Positions 32,740 to 40,832 of a stretch of 64,000 bases of DNA are shown here, piece by piece. The stretch is taken from positions 1-64,000 of the forward strand of contig JAAZNU010000005.1 in NCBI GenBank assembly GCA_012798135.1, read 5' to 3'. Below the pieces are notes generated by a model. The model did not search any database. It saw only the letters and a program-made list of their open reading frames with translations, and was not told where the DNA came from. Each line of letters begins with the position of its first letter. Position 1 is the stretch's first letter. The DNA comes from Veillonellaceae bacterium (GTDB taxonomy: Bacteria; Bacillota_C; Negativicutes; UBA1444). Position numbers and translations under genes: made by a program.

Positions 32740-33498
32740 TCAATGAAACCGCCAGATGGACAAACCGAATACCGCGATAATCAACGTCAATCGCAACGAA
32801 GATACCCGCTGCGGCGGATAGCGGAACACCAGCCGCTCGGAGTAGTTGCGCGAGGAAAGGCCGATGAACAGATCCCGGGCCGTGAGGAAGGATTTGCGGC
32901 CGAGATTGCCCGCCAGCATGCCGATGGATCGCAGCGACCGGGGCAAGGTCGAGTAGCCGAGCCGGGATTGCTGTGCCGTATAAATCTGCGCCGCCGTATG
33001 CAAAATCACAAAGATGAAGCGGTAGGCCAACAGCGCGACTTCCAGCACCGGCCGCAGAAAGGCGATCCGCGAACCCCAGGCCACCAGATAGCTGACCGGG
33101 GTCGTGCCCGCCAGCATGAGCAAACAAGCCGCCGCCGCCAACGAACGCAGCAACGCCGCTTCCATCGCCTGCCGTCCGGCGGCCGTGATCCCGACAAACA
33201 CCGGGCCGGCCTGCCAGCTCCATAGCGCCGGGAAGGGCTGTAAGGCGAAACTGAACAGAATCGTCGCGACCGCAGTCAGCAAAAACGGCAACAGCGTTCC
33301 CCACAGTCGCAGCCAGTAGAGGAGCGGCATGCCCGCCCGCCACAGGAGCGCCGACATAAACAGAAACACCGTCAGGTTCACCGCCGGCGAACCGGAACTG
33401 ACGGCCAGCATTAGCCCACCCAGCCCGACGGCCAGTTTTTCGGCGATGCTGATATGGGAAAACCGGTTGTGGTAGGACAGATAATCCAGAAACAGCAT
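32740..33498 (-). CDS. cbiQ: Cobalt ECF transporter transmembrane T-component CbiQ
   Basis: 252-residue membrane protein with about five helices. LDYLSYHNRFSHISIAEKLAVGL at the N-terminus and the coupling-helix elements AAQIYTAQQSRLGYS and SRNYSERL near the C-terminus are the CbiQ (ARG/ARS-like) pattern that docks on CbiO. Starts 5 bp after cbiN ends. Confidence 0.93.
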   Translation of the reverse strand: MLFLDYLSYHNRFSHISIAEKLAVGLGGLMLAVSSGSPAVNLTVFLFMSALLWRAGMPLLYWLRLWGTLLPFLLTAVATILFSFALQPFPALWSWQAGPVFVGITAAGRQAMEAALLRSLAAAACLLMLAGTTPVSYLVAWGSRIAFLRPVLEVALLAYRFIFVILHTAAQIYTAQQSRLGYSTLPRSLRSIGMLAGNLGRKSFLTARDLFIGLSSRNYSERLVFRYPPQRVSSLRLTLIIAVFGLSIWRFH

Positions 33499-33503
33499 GG
33501 GAT

Positions 33504-33788
33504 TCAGGCGGCCCGGGTCGAGCGCCGTCCCCGCTGATAGCCGATCCAGTAGCCGATGACGCCGGCGCCGAGCGCTGCCTGCACTGCGAACAGGAAGGAC
33601 TCCACTTCCGCCGACGGCGGCGACCAGATGGATTCAAACCACGGTTTATACTCCGGATTGATTTCGGCCACGACATCCTTGACTTTGTCATCGGCGCCGC
33701 CGAATTCGGCGCCCGCTTTCCAGACGAGCGGAAAAGCCGCGATGGCGATCACCAGCAAAATCAGAATCAGATTCTCATGCTTCTTCAT
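33504..33788 (-). CDS. cbiN: Cobalt transport protein CbiN
   Basis: 94 residues with two membrane helices (LILILLVIAIAAFPLVW and FLFAVQAALGAGVIGYWIGY) around a periplasmic loop containing FGGADDKVKDVV, the CbiN hallmark. The auxiliary subunit that assists CbiM in metal loading. Its ATG overlaps the cbiM stop by 4 bp. Confidence 0.94.
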   Translation of the reverse strand: MKKHENLILILLVIAIAAFPLVWKAGAEFGGADDKVKDVVAEINPEYKPWFESIWSPPSAEVESFLFAVQAALGAGVIGYWIGYQRGRRSTRAA

Positions 33789-34525
33789 GCCTTATGCTCC
33801 CGCCCTTTCCACCAGAGATGAATGAGTCCCTGGTCATTGTAGCGCAACAGGGTATTATACACCACGACGCTGAGCAGTCCTTCGCTGATCGCCAGCGGCA
33901 CCTGCGTCAACGCGAACACGCCGGCGAATTTCACGAACGAGGCCGCCATGCCGCCCACCGGGTCTGGGAACGCCAGGCTCAGTTGCAACGCCGTCACCAT
34001 GTAGGTCGCCAGGTCGCCCAACGCCGCCGCGGCAAACACCGCCACCTTGTCCGACAGTCCCGCCGCCCGGACGCCCCGGAAAACCAGATAGGCCGTCACC
34101 CCGCCGGCGATCCCCATCGAAAAGGTGTTGGCCCCCCAGGTGGTCAGGCCGCCGTGGGCCAGCAGCAACGCCTGGAATGTCAGAACGATCCCGGCGCAGA
34201 TCCCGGCCACCCAGGGACCGAACAGGATCGCCGCCAGACCGATGCCGGTGGCATGGGAGCTGGACCCCGTCACCGACGGCATTTTCAGCGCCGACAGGAC
34301 GAACACGAAGGCCGTCACCAGTCCCAGCAACAATTTGCGTTCCGGGTGTTCTTTCAACAGCCGGTTAATTTTCCAGATCCCCAGCAACAGGAACGGCGCG
34401 ACGACCGCCAGCCAGAACAGAGCATGCTGTTGCGGTAAAAATCCTTCCATGATATGCATGGCCTGGGCCAGATTCGGCAGCAACCAGGCCGACGCCGCGA
34501 TCGCCGCACAAGTAAAAGCTTTCAT
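33785..34525 (-). CDS. cbiM: Cobalt ECF transporter substrate-binding component CbiM
   Basis: 246 residues: a signal-like N-terminus cleaved after AQA leaving MHIMEGFLP, whose N-terminal Met-His forms the metal site, then six to seven helices with SVTGSSSHATGIGLAAILFG (second His ligand) and the LLAHGGLTTWGANTFSMG motif. Metal could be cobalt or nickel; the riboswitch and neighbours point to cobalt. Confidence 0.95.
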   Translation of the reverse strand: MKAFTCAAIAASAWLLPNLAQAMHIMEGFLPQQHALFWLAVVAPFLLLGIWKINRLLKEHPERKLLLGLVTAFVFVLSALKMPSVTGSSSHATGIGLAAILFGPWVAGICAGIVLTFQALLLAHGGLTTWGANTFSMGIAGGVTAYLVFRGVRAAGLSDKVAVFAAAALGDLATYMVTALQLSLAFPDPVGGMAASFVKFAGVFALTQVPLAISEGLLSVVVYNTLLRYNDQGLIHLWWKGREHKA

Positions 34526-34553
34526 GTCCGCCTCCAGAAAAAATTATTGGTCG

Positions 34554-35384
34554 TCAGTCACAACCGCAGTAGTCGCCGGCTTCGGCGACATGTTGCAGAT
34601 AAATTCGCCGGAACGCCGGGTTCTCGCCCAGGCCGCGCAGGCAGGATTCCACCCGGAAGCCGAGCGATTGCAGCCGGCTCCGCCAGGAGTCGGGCTCCTC
34701 GCCGGCCATGTCGTTCAGGGCGTGATCGCCGGCCACCAGCATGAACGGCATCAGCACGACCTTGTTCGCCCGGCCGCGCTCCAGCCAGGCCAGCGCATCC
34801 TCAAACGTGCGGCTGCCTTCGACGGTCGCCGTGAATACCGGCAGGCCCGCCGCGTCGAGCCGCGACTGCAGCAAATCATAGCAATGGTCGGACTGGTGCC
34901 CCGTCCCGTGGCCCATCAGGATCACCCAGCAATCGTCCTCGGCCGTAAAATCCGGCAGCTGCTCTGTCAGCGCCGCCACCGCGATCCGGTAGTCATCCGG
35001 TCGCTCCGGCTCCGGTCCGGCGCAGCAGAGCAGCGGCCGTCCCAGCCGGAAGGAGGAAAAGGCGCCGGCGGTCCGGAACGGTTCCATCGCCGCCGTCAGC
35101 CGGTCGTACTCGTCGCCGGGAATGATGTGGGTCGGCTGGACAACCACTTCGGTGAAGCCTTCCCGTCGCAGGTTTTCCAGCGCCGTGGCCGGCGGGTCGA
35201 TCCGCACTCCTTCTTCTTCCAGGATCCGGGCCCGCACCATGCCGGAGGTAAAAGCGCGGCGGACTTCCCATTGCGGATACTGCCGCCGGATTTCGGTCTC
35301 CAGCACATCAATATTGGCTTGCCGGGTCTCGCGAATCGTAGTGCCGAAGCTGACGACCAGAATCGCTCGTTTGGCTTGGTTCAT
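34554..35384 (-). CDS. cbiK: Sirohydrochlorin cobaltochelatase CbiK (anaerobic type)
   Basis: 276-residue chelatase that inserts cobalt into sirohydrochlorin on the anaerobic B12 route. AILVVSFGTT at the N-terminus, VVQPTHIIPGDEYD (catalytic His-Glu region), and LMGHGTGHQSDHCYD plus PFMLVAGDHALNDMAGEE (second His/Glu set) are CbiK motifs. The C-terminal YCGCD is unusual and could add a metal ligand. ATG at 35384. It sits between the precorrin-2 methyltransferase and cobalt transporter genes. Confidence 0.94.
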   Translation of the reverse strand: MNQAKRAILVVSFGTTIRETRQANIDVLETEIRRQYPQWEVRRAFTSGMVRARILEEEGVRIDPPATALENLRREGFTEVVVQPTHIIPGDEYDRLTAAMEPFRTAGAFSSFRLGRPLLCCAGPEPERPDDYRIAVAALTEQLPDFTAEDDCWVILMGHGTGHQSDHCYDLLQSRLDAAGLPVFTATVEGSRTFEDALAWLERGRANKVVLMPFMLVAGDHALNDMAGEEPDSWRSRLQSLGFRVESCLRGLGENPAFRRIYLQHVAEAGDYCGCD

Positions 35385-35397
35385 CAAACTCTCATCC

Positions 35398-36123
35398 TTA
35401 TGCGTCGGCCGGATCAGCCGGTTTAGTTTTCCGGGTCAAAATCGTCGACAGGTAGGTGACTTCCTGCGGCGACACCGCCATCAGGTCGTCATGCACCGTC
35501 TCGTCGGCGTGGCCGCATTTGGCCACCATCAGCGCCTTATCGGCGAACCCGTGCCGGTGCAGACTTTCCCGCAGTTGCTCGAAATGCCGCGAGACTTTCA
35601 TCAGCACCAACCGGTCGGATACCGCCAGCACCTGCTCCAGTTTCTCGGGGCTGATGGTCGCGGGAACGACGCTGAGGACGTCATCGCCTTCCACAACCGG
35701 CGTCCCGTGGTGACTGGCAATGGCGCAGAACGCGGTCACGCCGGGAATGGTCTCAATGGGCAGGCCGCAGTCCGACAACAGTTCGAAAACATAGATGTAA
35801 GTGCTGTAAAACATCGGGTCGCCGAGCGTCAAAAACACGACATTTTGCCCTGCTTCCAGGCGCTGTTGGATGATGTCGCGGTTTTCCCGCCAGGCTTCGC
35901 TCAAATCGCCGGCGTGGTAGACCATGGGGAACACCAGTTCCAGGATTTCCACATCGCTGCGCAGATGCGGCCGGGCGATTGACAGGGCAATGCTGTCGTC
36001 CCGCTTCTCCGTGCGGGGCGCGATGACCACATCGGCCGCGGCCAAAGCCCGGACCGCCTTTAAAGTCAATAATTCGGGATCGCCGGGACCGACGCCGATG
36101 CCGGTGAATTTTCCTGATGCCAT
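35398..36123 (-). CDS. cbiL: Precorrin-2/cobalt-factor-II C20-methyltransferase
   Basis: 241-residue SAM methyltransferase of the corrin pathway. GKFTGIGVGPGDPELLTLKAVRAL is the CobI/CbiL start signature (about residues 4-27). VVFLTLGDPMFYSTYIYVFELL is the second motif (LGDP), followed by IPGVTAFCAIASHHGTPVV. The next corrin intermediate would be cobalt-factor II made by CbiK downstream, so the anaerobic CbiL name is preferred. The ATG at 36123 follows GAGGAGG; the longer frame to 36243 runs into the riboswitch. Confidence 0.93.
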   Translation of the reverse strand: MASGKFTGIGVGPGDPELLTLKAVRALAAADVVIAPRTEKRDDSIALSIARPHLRSDVEILELVFPMVYHAGDLSEAWRENRDIIQQRLEAGQNVVFLTLGDPMFYSTYIYVFELLSDCGLPIETIPGVTAFCAIASHHGTPVVEGDDVLSVVPATISPEKLEQVLAVSDRLVLMKVSRHFEQLRESLHRHGFADKALMVAKCGHADETVHDDLMAVSPQEVTYLSTILTRKTKPADPADA

Positions 36124-36140
36124 GCGTATCCTCCTCTTTT

Positions 36141-36178
36141 GCCGCAAAAAAAGATCTCCGCCCCAAAGAGCTGAGATC
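36141..36178 (-). terminator. Riboswitch expression-platform terminator
   Basis: GATCTC (36178-36173, minus) pairs with GAGATC (36158-36153), with a second inner stem GCTC/GGGC, followed by TTTTTTT. It lies between the cobalamin aptamer and the cbiL start, so vitamin B12 binding would terminate the operon here. Confidence 0.85.
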
Positions 36179-36224
36179 CTATCTGAAATGCAACATTTCA
36201 AATCCCCTTCCCATCGCTCGTGGG

Positions 36225-36412
36225 TGCCAACGGTGATTGTCAAACAGGCAGTTCTTCTGGCTCAGAATCATCGCAGACCCGCACCTTCCCAAAGCTTTCG
36301 GCTCCAGTGGCGTATCGCAGGTTGCTCCTCTTTACAGCGGCGGGACCGCGCCGGTCTTGCACCGGACTTCCCTATTAAGCCCAAATCGGGCGCCTGTTTC
36401 CTGTGGGTTTAT
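36225..36412 (-). ncRNA. Cobalamin riboswitch
   Basis: On the minus strand the region runs from AAACAGGCGCCC (about 36400) to the B12 box AGCCAGAAGAACTGCCTGTT (about 36263-36244). Between them lie GTGCAAGACCGGCGCGGTCCCGCCGCTGTAA-type segments and GATACGCCACTGG, the conserved core elements of cobalamin (AdoCbl) aptamers. The terminator downstream makes a transcriptional off-switch for cbiL-cbiK-cbiMNQO. Positions of the edges are approximate. Confidence 0.93.
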
Positions 36413-36426
36413 TTAATTGCGAATAG

Positions 36427-36455
36427 ATTATACCCGAAGCTATGGAAAAAAACAA
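36427..36455 (-). promoter_or_regulatory. Promoter of the cobalamin riboswitch operon
   Basis: TTGTTT (36455-36450) and TATAAT (36432-36427) on the minus strand are separated by 17 bp, about 20-30 bp before the aptamer. Confidence 0.75.
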
Positions 36456-36484
36456 GGCGGGACAAGGCTCCGGCTATTTTTCCG

Positions 36485-37699
36485 TCACTTATTGTTGGCG
36501 ATCGCCGCCGGCTGTTTTCGTTTGGCCCGCCGGCTCGCCGAACGCCGCTTGTGCAGATGTGAATCCACTAGCAGAACCGCCGCAACCATCACCGAGAAAT
36601 AGCCGAACATCTTGACAGGATAATAATCCCGTTCAATGGTTGTGGTGGCAATCAGGTCGACCTTCCCCATCTCGGACCCTTGATACAGAATCCGTGCCTT
36701 CCCGACGGTTTGGCCGGCGTTGACGGGTGCGGCGATTTTGTCGGGAACATCGGCGACGATTTGAAATTTACCCAGGTCGTTGTCGGAAACCGGGGCGATC
36801 AAATTGGTTGCGGCGGCGAGTTGCACGCTGTCGCTCTTGCCGTCGGCCACCGGGGCTGTTTTTAGAATATCGCCCTGTTTGAACAGTTCGACCGGCCGCA
36901 GTTTGCCGAAGCCAAAATTCAACAGAGCCTTCGAATCGTCCCACATCTGGTCGGAGTCCAGCACCACCGCGATCAGACGGATATTGTCCCGAACGGCGCT
37001 AGATACCAGGCATTGCCCGGCGGCGTCCGTATAGCCCGTTTTTACGCCGTCGGCGCCTTCGTAGTTCCAGAGCAGTTTGTTTTCGTTGTACAGATCCCGC
37101 TCATAGCCTTTGTTATTCCAGGGTATTGTTGTGTGCCGCGTGCCGACGATTTTGCGAAACAGGGGATTTTTGTACCCGTAGGCGGTGATCTTCGCCAAAT
37201 CCTGGGCGGTCGTATAATGGTTTGGATCCGGCAGCCCATTGGGGTTGGTGAAATTAGTATGAACGGCGCCGATGGCATGGGCTTTTTCCGTCATGAGCCG
37301 GGCGAATTTCTCCACGGAGCCGGCGATATGTTCGGCGACGGCCACCGTAGCGTCATTGCCGGAATGCAGCATGACCCCGTACAGGACTTCCGAAAGTTTC
37401 AGATGCTCGCCGGGTTCCAGATAAATCGAGGATCCTTCGGTGTTGGCGGCATTGGCGCTGACTGACAGGACATCCTCCAGATTTCCTTGTTCCAGGGCGG
37501 CAATCAAAGTCATTATTTTGGTGGTACTGGCCGGATACATGGCTTGCGCCGCTTTTTTTTCATAAAGAATCTTGCCGGTGGTCGCCTCAATCAAAATGGC
37601 CGACTTCGCCGACACATTCGGGAGCGCGGGCGCAGCCGCCGCCAGGCCCGACCAACTGATCAATATAACGAGACTTAGGAGAAAAACGCGTCGTATCAA
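36485..37699 (-). CDS. dacF: D-alanyl-D-alanine carboxypeptidase, DacF type (class A low-mass PBP)
   Basis: About 404-residue peptidoglycan carboxypeptidase. Signal peptide (RRVFLLSLVILISWSGLAAAA), then SxxK at YPASTTKIM, SxN at HSGNDATVA, KTG at DGVKTGYTDA; C-terminal membrane anchor (GYFSVMVAAVLLV) and a basic tail. I start at the TTG at 37699 (or 37702), behind GGGAAGG. The ATG codons upstream (37771) lie at or before the transcription start implied by the promoter at 37776-37804, so they cannot initiate. Its position next to the cobalamin operon is probably incidental. Confidence 0.9.
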   Translation of the reverse strand: MIRRVFLLSLVILISWSGLAAAAPALPNVSAKSAILIEATTGKILYEKKAAQAMYPASTTKIMTLIAALEQGNLEDVLSVSANAANTEGSSIYLEPGEHLKLSEVLYGVMLHSGNDATVAVAEHIAGSVEKFARLMTEKAHAIGAVHTNFTNPNGLPDPNHYTTAQDLAKITAYGYKNPLFRKIVGTRHTTIPWNNKGYERDLYNENKLLWNYEGADGVKTGYTDAAGQCLVSSAVRDNIRLIAVVLDSDQMWDDSKALLNFGFGKLRPVELFKQGDILKTAPVADGKSDSVQLAAATNLIAPVSDNDLGKFQIVADVPDKIAAPVNAGQTVGKARILYQGSEMGKVDLIATTTIERDYYPVKMFGYFSVMVAAVLLVDSHLHKRRSASRRAKRKQPAAIANNK

Positions 37700-37775
37700 C
37701 AAGGACCTTCCCTTCAGTATATCCTTCGCTTGCAGACGTGGCCGCCGCATCCCCGGCAGCCTCTTCGCCATTGTA

Positions 37776-37804
37776 AGTATAGCGAATCCGGGTAGACGAG
37801 TAAA
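37776..37804 (-). promoter_or_regulatory. Promoter of dacF
   Basis: TTTACT (37804-37799) and TATACT (37781-37776) on the minus strand with an optimal 17-bp spacer; transcription would start around 37769. Confidence 0.75.
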
Positions 37805-37826
37805 GCCCTCAATTCGGCAGGAAAAA

Positions 37827-37866
37827 GCAAAAGGCTTCCGGCTCAATCGCCGGGAAGCCTTTTGCT
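37827..37866. terminator. Terminator between TRAP operon and dacF promoter
   Basis: AAAAGGCTTCCGGC pairs with GCCGGGAAGCCTTTT across a short loop with one bulge, in the gap after dctP. The A/T tracts on both sides allow termination from either direction. Confidence 0.8.
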
Positions 37867-37885
37867 TGGTCAGATAAAACCGGAC

Positions 37886-38944
37886 TTATTTTTTCGCCGA
37901 GGCTTTCTTCACTTCGGCGACGATGGAGTTGACGGTATCCTTGCCGATCTTGTCGGTGTACTCGTCGTAAACGGACTTGACGGCATCCTGGAAGGCCTTC
38001 TGTTGTTCCGGGGTCAGCACGGTCACGGTCATGCCGGCTTCTTTCAGCTTGGCGGTCTGCGAATCGTTCATTTCCTTGCTGATCTTGCGGACATAGTCGC
38101 GAGCCACGTAAGCGGCATCCTGGAATACCTTCTGGTCTTCCTTCGGCATGCCGTCCCAGACCTTCTTGCTGATGATCAGGATGTGCGGGGTGTAGACATG
38201 GCCGGTAAGGGTGACGAACTTCTGAACTTCGTTATACTTGGACAGATAGATGGTCGGAATCGGGTTTTCCTGGCCGTCCACCGTCTTTTGCTGCATGGCG
38301 GTGAACAGTTCGCTGAACGGCATCGGGGTCGGGTTGGCGCCGAGCGCTTTCCAGGTCGCCAGATGGATCGGGTTCTGCATGACGCGGATCTTCAGACCCT
38401 TGACGTCTTCCGGGGTTTTCACTTCATGCGCGCTGTTGGTCAGGTGACGGAAGCCGTTTTCCCAGTAAGCCAGACCTTTCAGGCCTTTGGCTTCCATCAG
38501 GTCGAGCAGCTTCTGACCGGCCGGGCCATCCATGACGGTGTAGGCAACGGTCGTGTTCGGGAACAGGAACGGCAGGTCGAATACGCCGAGTTCCTTCACG
38601 ATGCCGGTCAGCGGCGAGGACGACGGGCCGGTCATCTCGAGGTTGCCCATCCGGGCCGCTTCGGTCGTTTTGACGTCGTCGCCGAGCTGGGCGTTGGCAT
38701 ACAGCTGGATATCATATTTGCCAGGCAGTTTCTTGTCGATTTCTTCCTTGAATTTCTTCAGGCCGAGGAATTCCGGGTGGACTTCATTCAAACCGATACT
38801 GATGCGGATGACTTTCTTGCCGGCGGTTTGCGTTTTTGCGGCGTCGGGTTTTGCCGCCGGTTTCTTGTCCGACGACAAGCAACCTGTCAGCAGCGTGGTG
38901 GCCATCACCATGACCATTGCCAGAACGAACCATTTCTTACTCAC
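37886..38944 (-). CDS. dctP: TRAP transporter solute-binding lipoprotein (DctP family)
   Basis: 352 residues. Lipoprotein signal ending LLTGCLSS, then the DctP fold: RISIGLNEVHPEFLGLKKFKEEI at the start, QLYANAQLGDDVKTTEA, KTPEDVKGLKIRVMQNP (the conserved Arg that binds the substrate carboxylate), and MPFSELFTAMQQKTVDGQENP. The GTG at 38944 follows GAGGGGG. The final gene of the operon gntR-adh-tktBA-garR-dctQ-dctM-dctP. Ligand likely a sugar acid or related carboxylate, given the neighbouring reductase and transketolase. Confidence 0.94.
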   Translation of the reverse strand: MSKKWFVLAMVMVMATTLLTGCLSSDKKPAAKPDAAKTQTAGKKVIRISIGLNEVHPEFLGLKKFKEEIDKKLPGKYDIQLYANAQLGDDVKTTEAARMGNLEMTGPSSSPLTGIVKELGVFDLPFLFPNTTVAYTVMDGPAGQKLLDLMEAKGLKGLAYWENGFRHLTNSAHEVKTPEDVKGLKIRVMQNPIHLATWKALGANPTPMPFSELFTAMQQKTVDGQENPIPTIYLSKYNEVQKFVTLTGHVYTPHILIISKKVWDGMPKEDQKVFQDAAYVARDYVRKISKEMNDSQTAKLKEAGMTVTVLTPEQQKAFQDAVKSVYDEYTDKIGKDTVNSIVAEVKKASAKK

Positions 38945-39030
38945 TCTTTTTCCCCCTCTTTTCTTGTGTTGGTTTATCATAGCGGCCTCCACCGCCATAA
39001 CCCAGTTGGAAAACAGCACTCAAGGCATGG

Positions 39031-40311
39031 TTACTTGTTCACGAGGTTCGGAATGAAGGTTACTAAGCCGGGAACATAGGTAATCAGCAACAATACCACG
39101 ATCATCACGGCGATGAACGGCAGCAAGGGTTTGACCACTTCACCCATCGAGATCTTCGACAGGCCGCAGCCGACGAACAGCACATTGCCGACCGGCGGCG
39201 TGATCAGGCCGATGCACAGGTTGACGACCATGACGACGCCGAAATACACGGGATCGAGGCCGTAGCCTTCGGCCACCGGCAGCAGCATCGGTCCCAGGAT
39301 CAACAGAGCGGGGGTCAGGTCCATGACGCAACCGACGATCAGCAGCAGGATGTTGATCCAAAACATCGCCAGAATCACATTTCCGCCGGACAGGCTGTTC
39401 AATGTTTTGAGCAGCAGTTCCGGCACCTGGGCGGTGGTAATCATGTAGCCGGCCGCCGTCGCCGCTCCGCAAACCAGCAGGACGACCGCCGTCGCCTTGC
39501 CGGCCTGGAGAAAAATCTCCGGCATCTCTGACAACCGCAGTTCGCGATAAACGAACAACCCGATCACAAACGCGTAGACCACGGCCACCACGGCGGCTTC
39601 CGTCGGGGTGTAGATCCCGGTGACGATGCCGCCGAGGATGATTACCGGCAACATCAGCGCCCACGAAGCTTCTTTCAGCGCTTTGACGAATTCGGACTTG
39701 GTGACGCGGTCACCAACCCGATAACCATGCTTCTTCGCGTGGAAATACCAGACGATCATCAAGCCCAGGCCGATCAACAGGCCGGGAACGATCCCGCCGA
39801 GGAACAGCTTGACGATGGAGACGCCGCCGATGACGCCGAAGATGATCATCGGAATGCTCGGCGGAATGATCGGGCCGATGCAGCCGGACGCCGCAATCAG
39901 CGCCGTGCTCTTCGGCACATCGTACCCTTCTTTTTTCATGATCGGCAGCAAAATCGACCCGATCGCCGATGTGTCGGCCACCGCCGACCCGGAGACGCCG
40001 GCGAAGATCATGCTGGCGACGACCGCCACATAACCCAGGCCGCCGGTGACGTGCCCGACCAGGGCGTTGGCGAAGTTGACGATACGTTTCGACATGCCGC
40101 CGACATTCATGATTTCGCCGGCCAGCATGAAGAAGGGAATCGCCATCAGGGGAAAGTTGTCCACACCGCGATAGATGCTCGACGCAATATTGGCGGAGGA
40201 CAATTCGTTGGAAAACACCATCAGCACGATGGTCGTCAGGATCAGACTAAACGCGATGGGAATGTTGAGAAAGATAAAACTGAACAGACTGGACAGGAAT
40301 GCGGTCAGCAT
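39031..40311 (-). CDS. dctM: TRAP transporter large permease (DctM)
   Basis: 426-residue inner-membrane protein with about 12 helices; the Na+-coupled transport subunit. Signature patches: LMAIPFFMLAGEIMNVGG, AGVSGSAVADTSAIGSILLP, ASGCIGPIIPPSIPMIIFG and GLITPPVGNVLFV. AAGGAGG precedes the ATG. Overlaps the end of dctQ by 7 bp. Confidence 0.96.
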   Translation of the reverse strand: MLTAFLSSLFSFIFLNIPIAFSLILTTIVLMVFSNELSSANIASSIYRGVDNFPLMAIPFFMLAGEIMNVGGMSKRIVNFANALVGHVTGGLGYVAVVASMIFAGVSGSAVADTSAIGSILLPIMKKEGYDVPKSTALIAASGCIGPIIPPSIPMIIFGVIGGVSIVKLFLGGIVPGLLIGLGLMIVWYFHAKKHGYRVGDRVTKSEFVKALKEASWALMLPVIILGGIVTGIYTPTEAAVVAVVYAFVIGLFVYRELRLSEMPEIFLQAGKATAVVLLVCGAATAAGYMITTAQVPELLLKTLNSLSGGNVILAMFWINILLLIVGCVMDLTPALLILGPMLLPVAEGYGLDPVYFGVVMVVNLCIGLITPPVGNVLFVGCGLSKISMGEVVKPLLPFIAVMIVVLLLITYVPGLVTFIPNLVNK

Positions 40312-40808
40312 GGCGTACCTCCTTGCGACGGGGAAGAACCGGTGATCGCGTAATAAGTCTTGAGCAGCGTCTGAAAAATCATCAGGGCGCAGCTGATCGG
40401 AATCACGATATAGACGTATCCTTGGGGAATCTCCGCCGCCGGCGACAGCCAGTCAAAGTTGGCGATCATCATCAGGTAACCGCCTTCCAGCACCGCATAC
40501 AGAGCAAAAATGACCAGCGCATTGGTAAATACTAAGACGATTTTTCGCACCAGCGGCGGCAATTTTTTCACCAGAATGTCCAGGCCCAGATGTTCATCGT
40601 TGATATAGGCCAGGAACGATCCCAGAAAAACCAGCCACACCAGCATGAACCGGGTGACTTCCTCCGACCAGGCCAGCGAGAAGTGCAGGTAATACCGAGT
40701 GACGACATTGGCAAACACGATTACAACCATCAACCCCAACAGTACCAGAACCATATACCGGATCACTGTCTCCAACGCTTTGTAAATGTTGTCAATCAAC
40801 GATTTCAT
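40305..40808 (-). CDS. dctQ: TRAP transporter small permease (DctQ)
   Basis: 167 residues with four membrane helices. FSLAWSEEVTRFMLVWLVFLG is the conserved helix-2 signature (W-x-E-E). The ATG at 40808 follows GGCAGGTGAG; the TTG at 40811 is less likely. Pairs with DctM to form the membrane complex that accepts substrate from DctP. Confidence 0.93.
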   Translation of the reverse strand: MKSLIDNIYKALETVIRYMVLVLLGLMVVIVFANVVTRYYLHFSLAWSEEVTRFMLVWLVFLGSFLAYINDEHLGLDILVKKLPPLVRKIVLVFTNALVIFALYAVLEGGYLMMIANFDWLSPAAEIPQGYVYIVIPISCALMIFQTLLKTYYAITGSSPSQGGTPC

Positions 40809-40832
40809 CAACTCACCTGCCTTTCAGCAGTC

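Noticed and set aside
31949..33691. Single frame of 580 codons reading across cbiQ into cbiO as a fusion
   Set aside because: Only the cbiO part matches a protein; the upstream part is an antiframe of cbiQ and cbiN, which have their own starts and sites.
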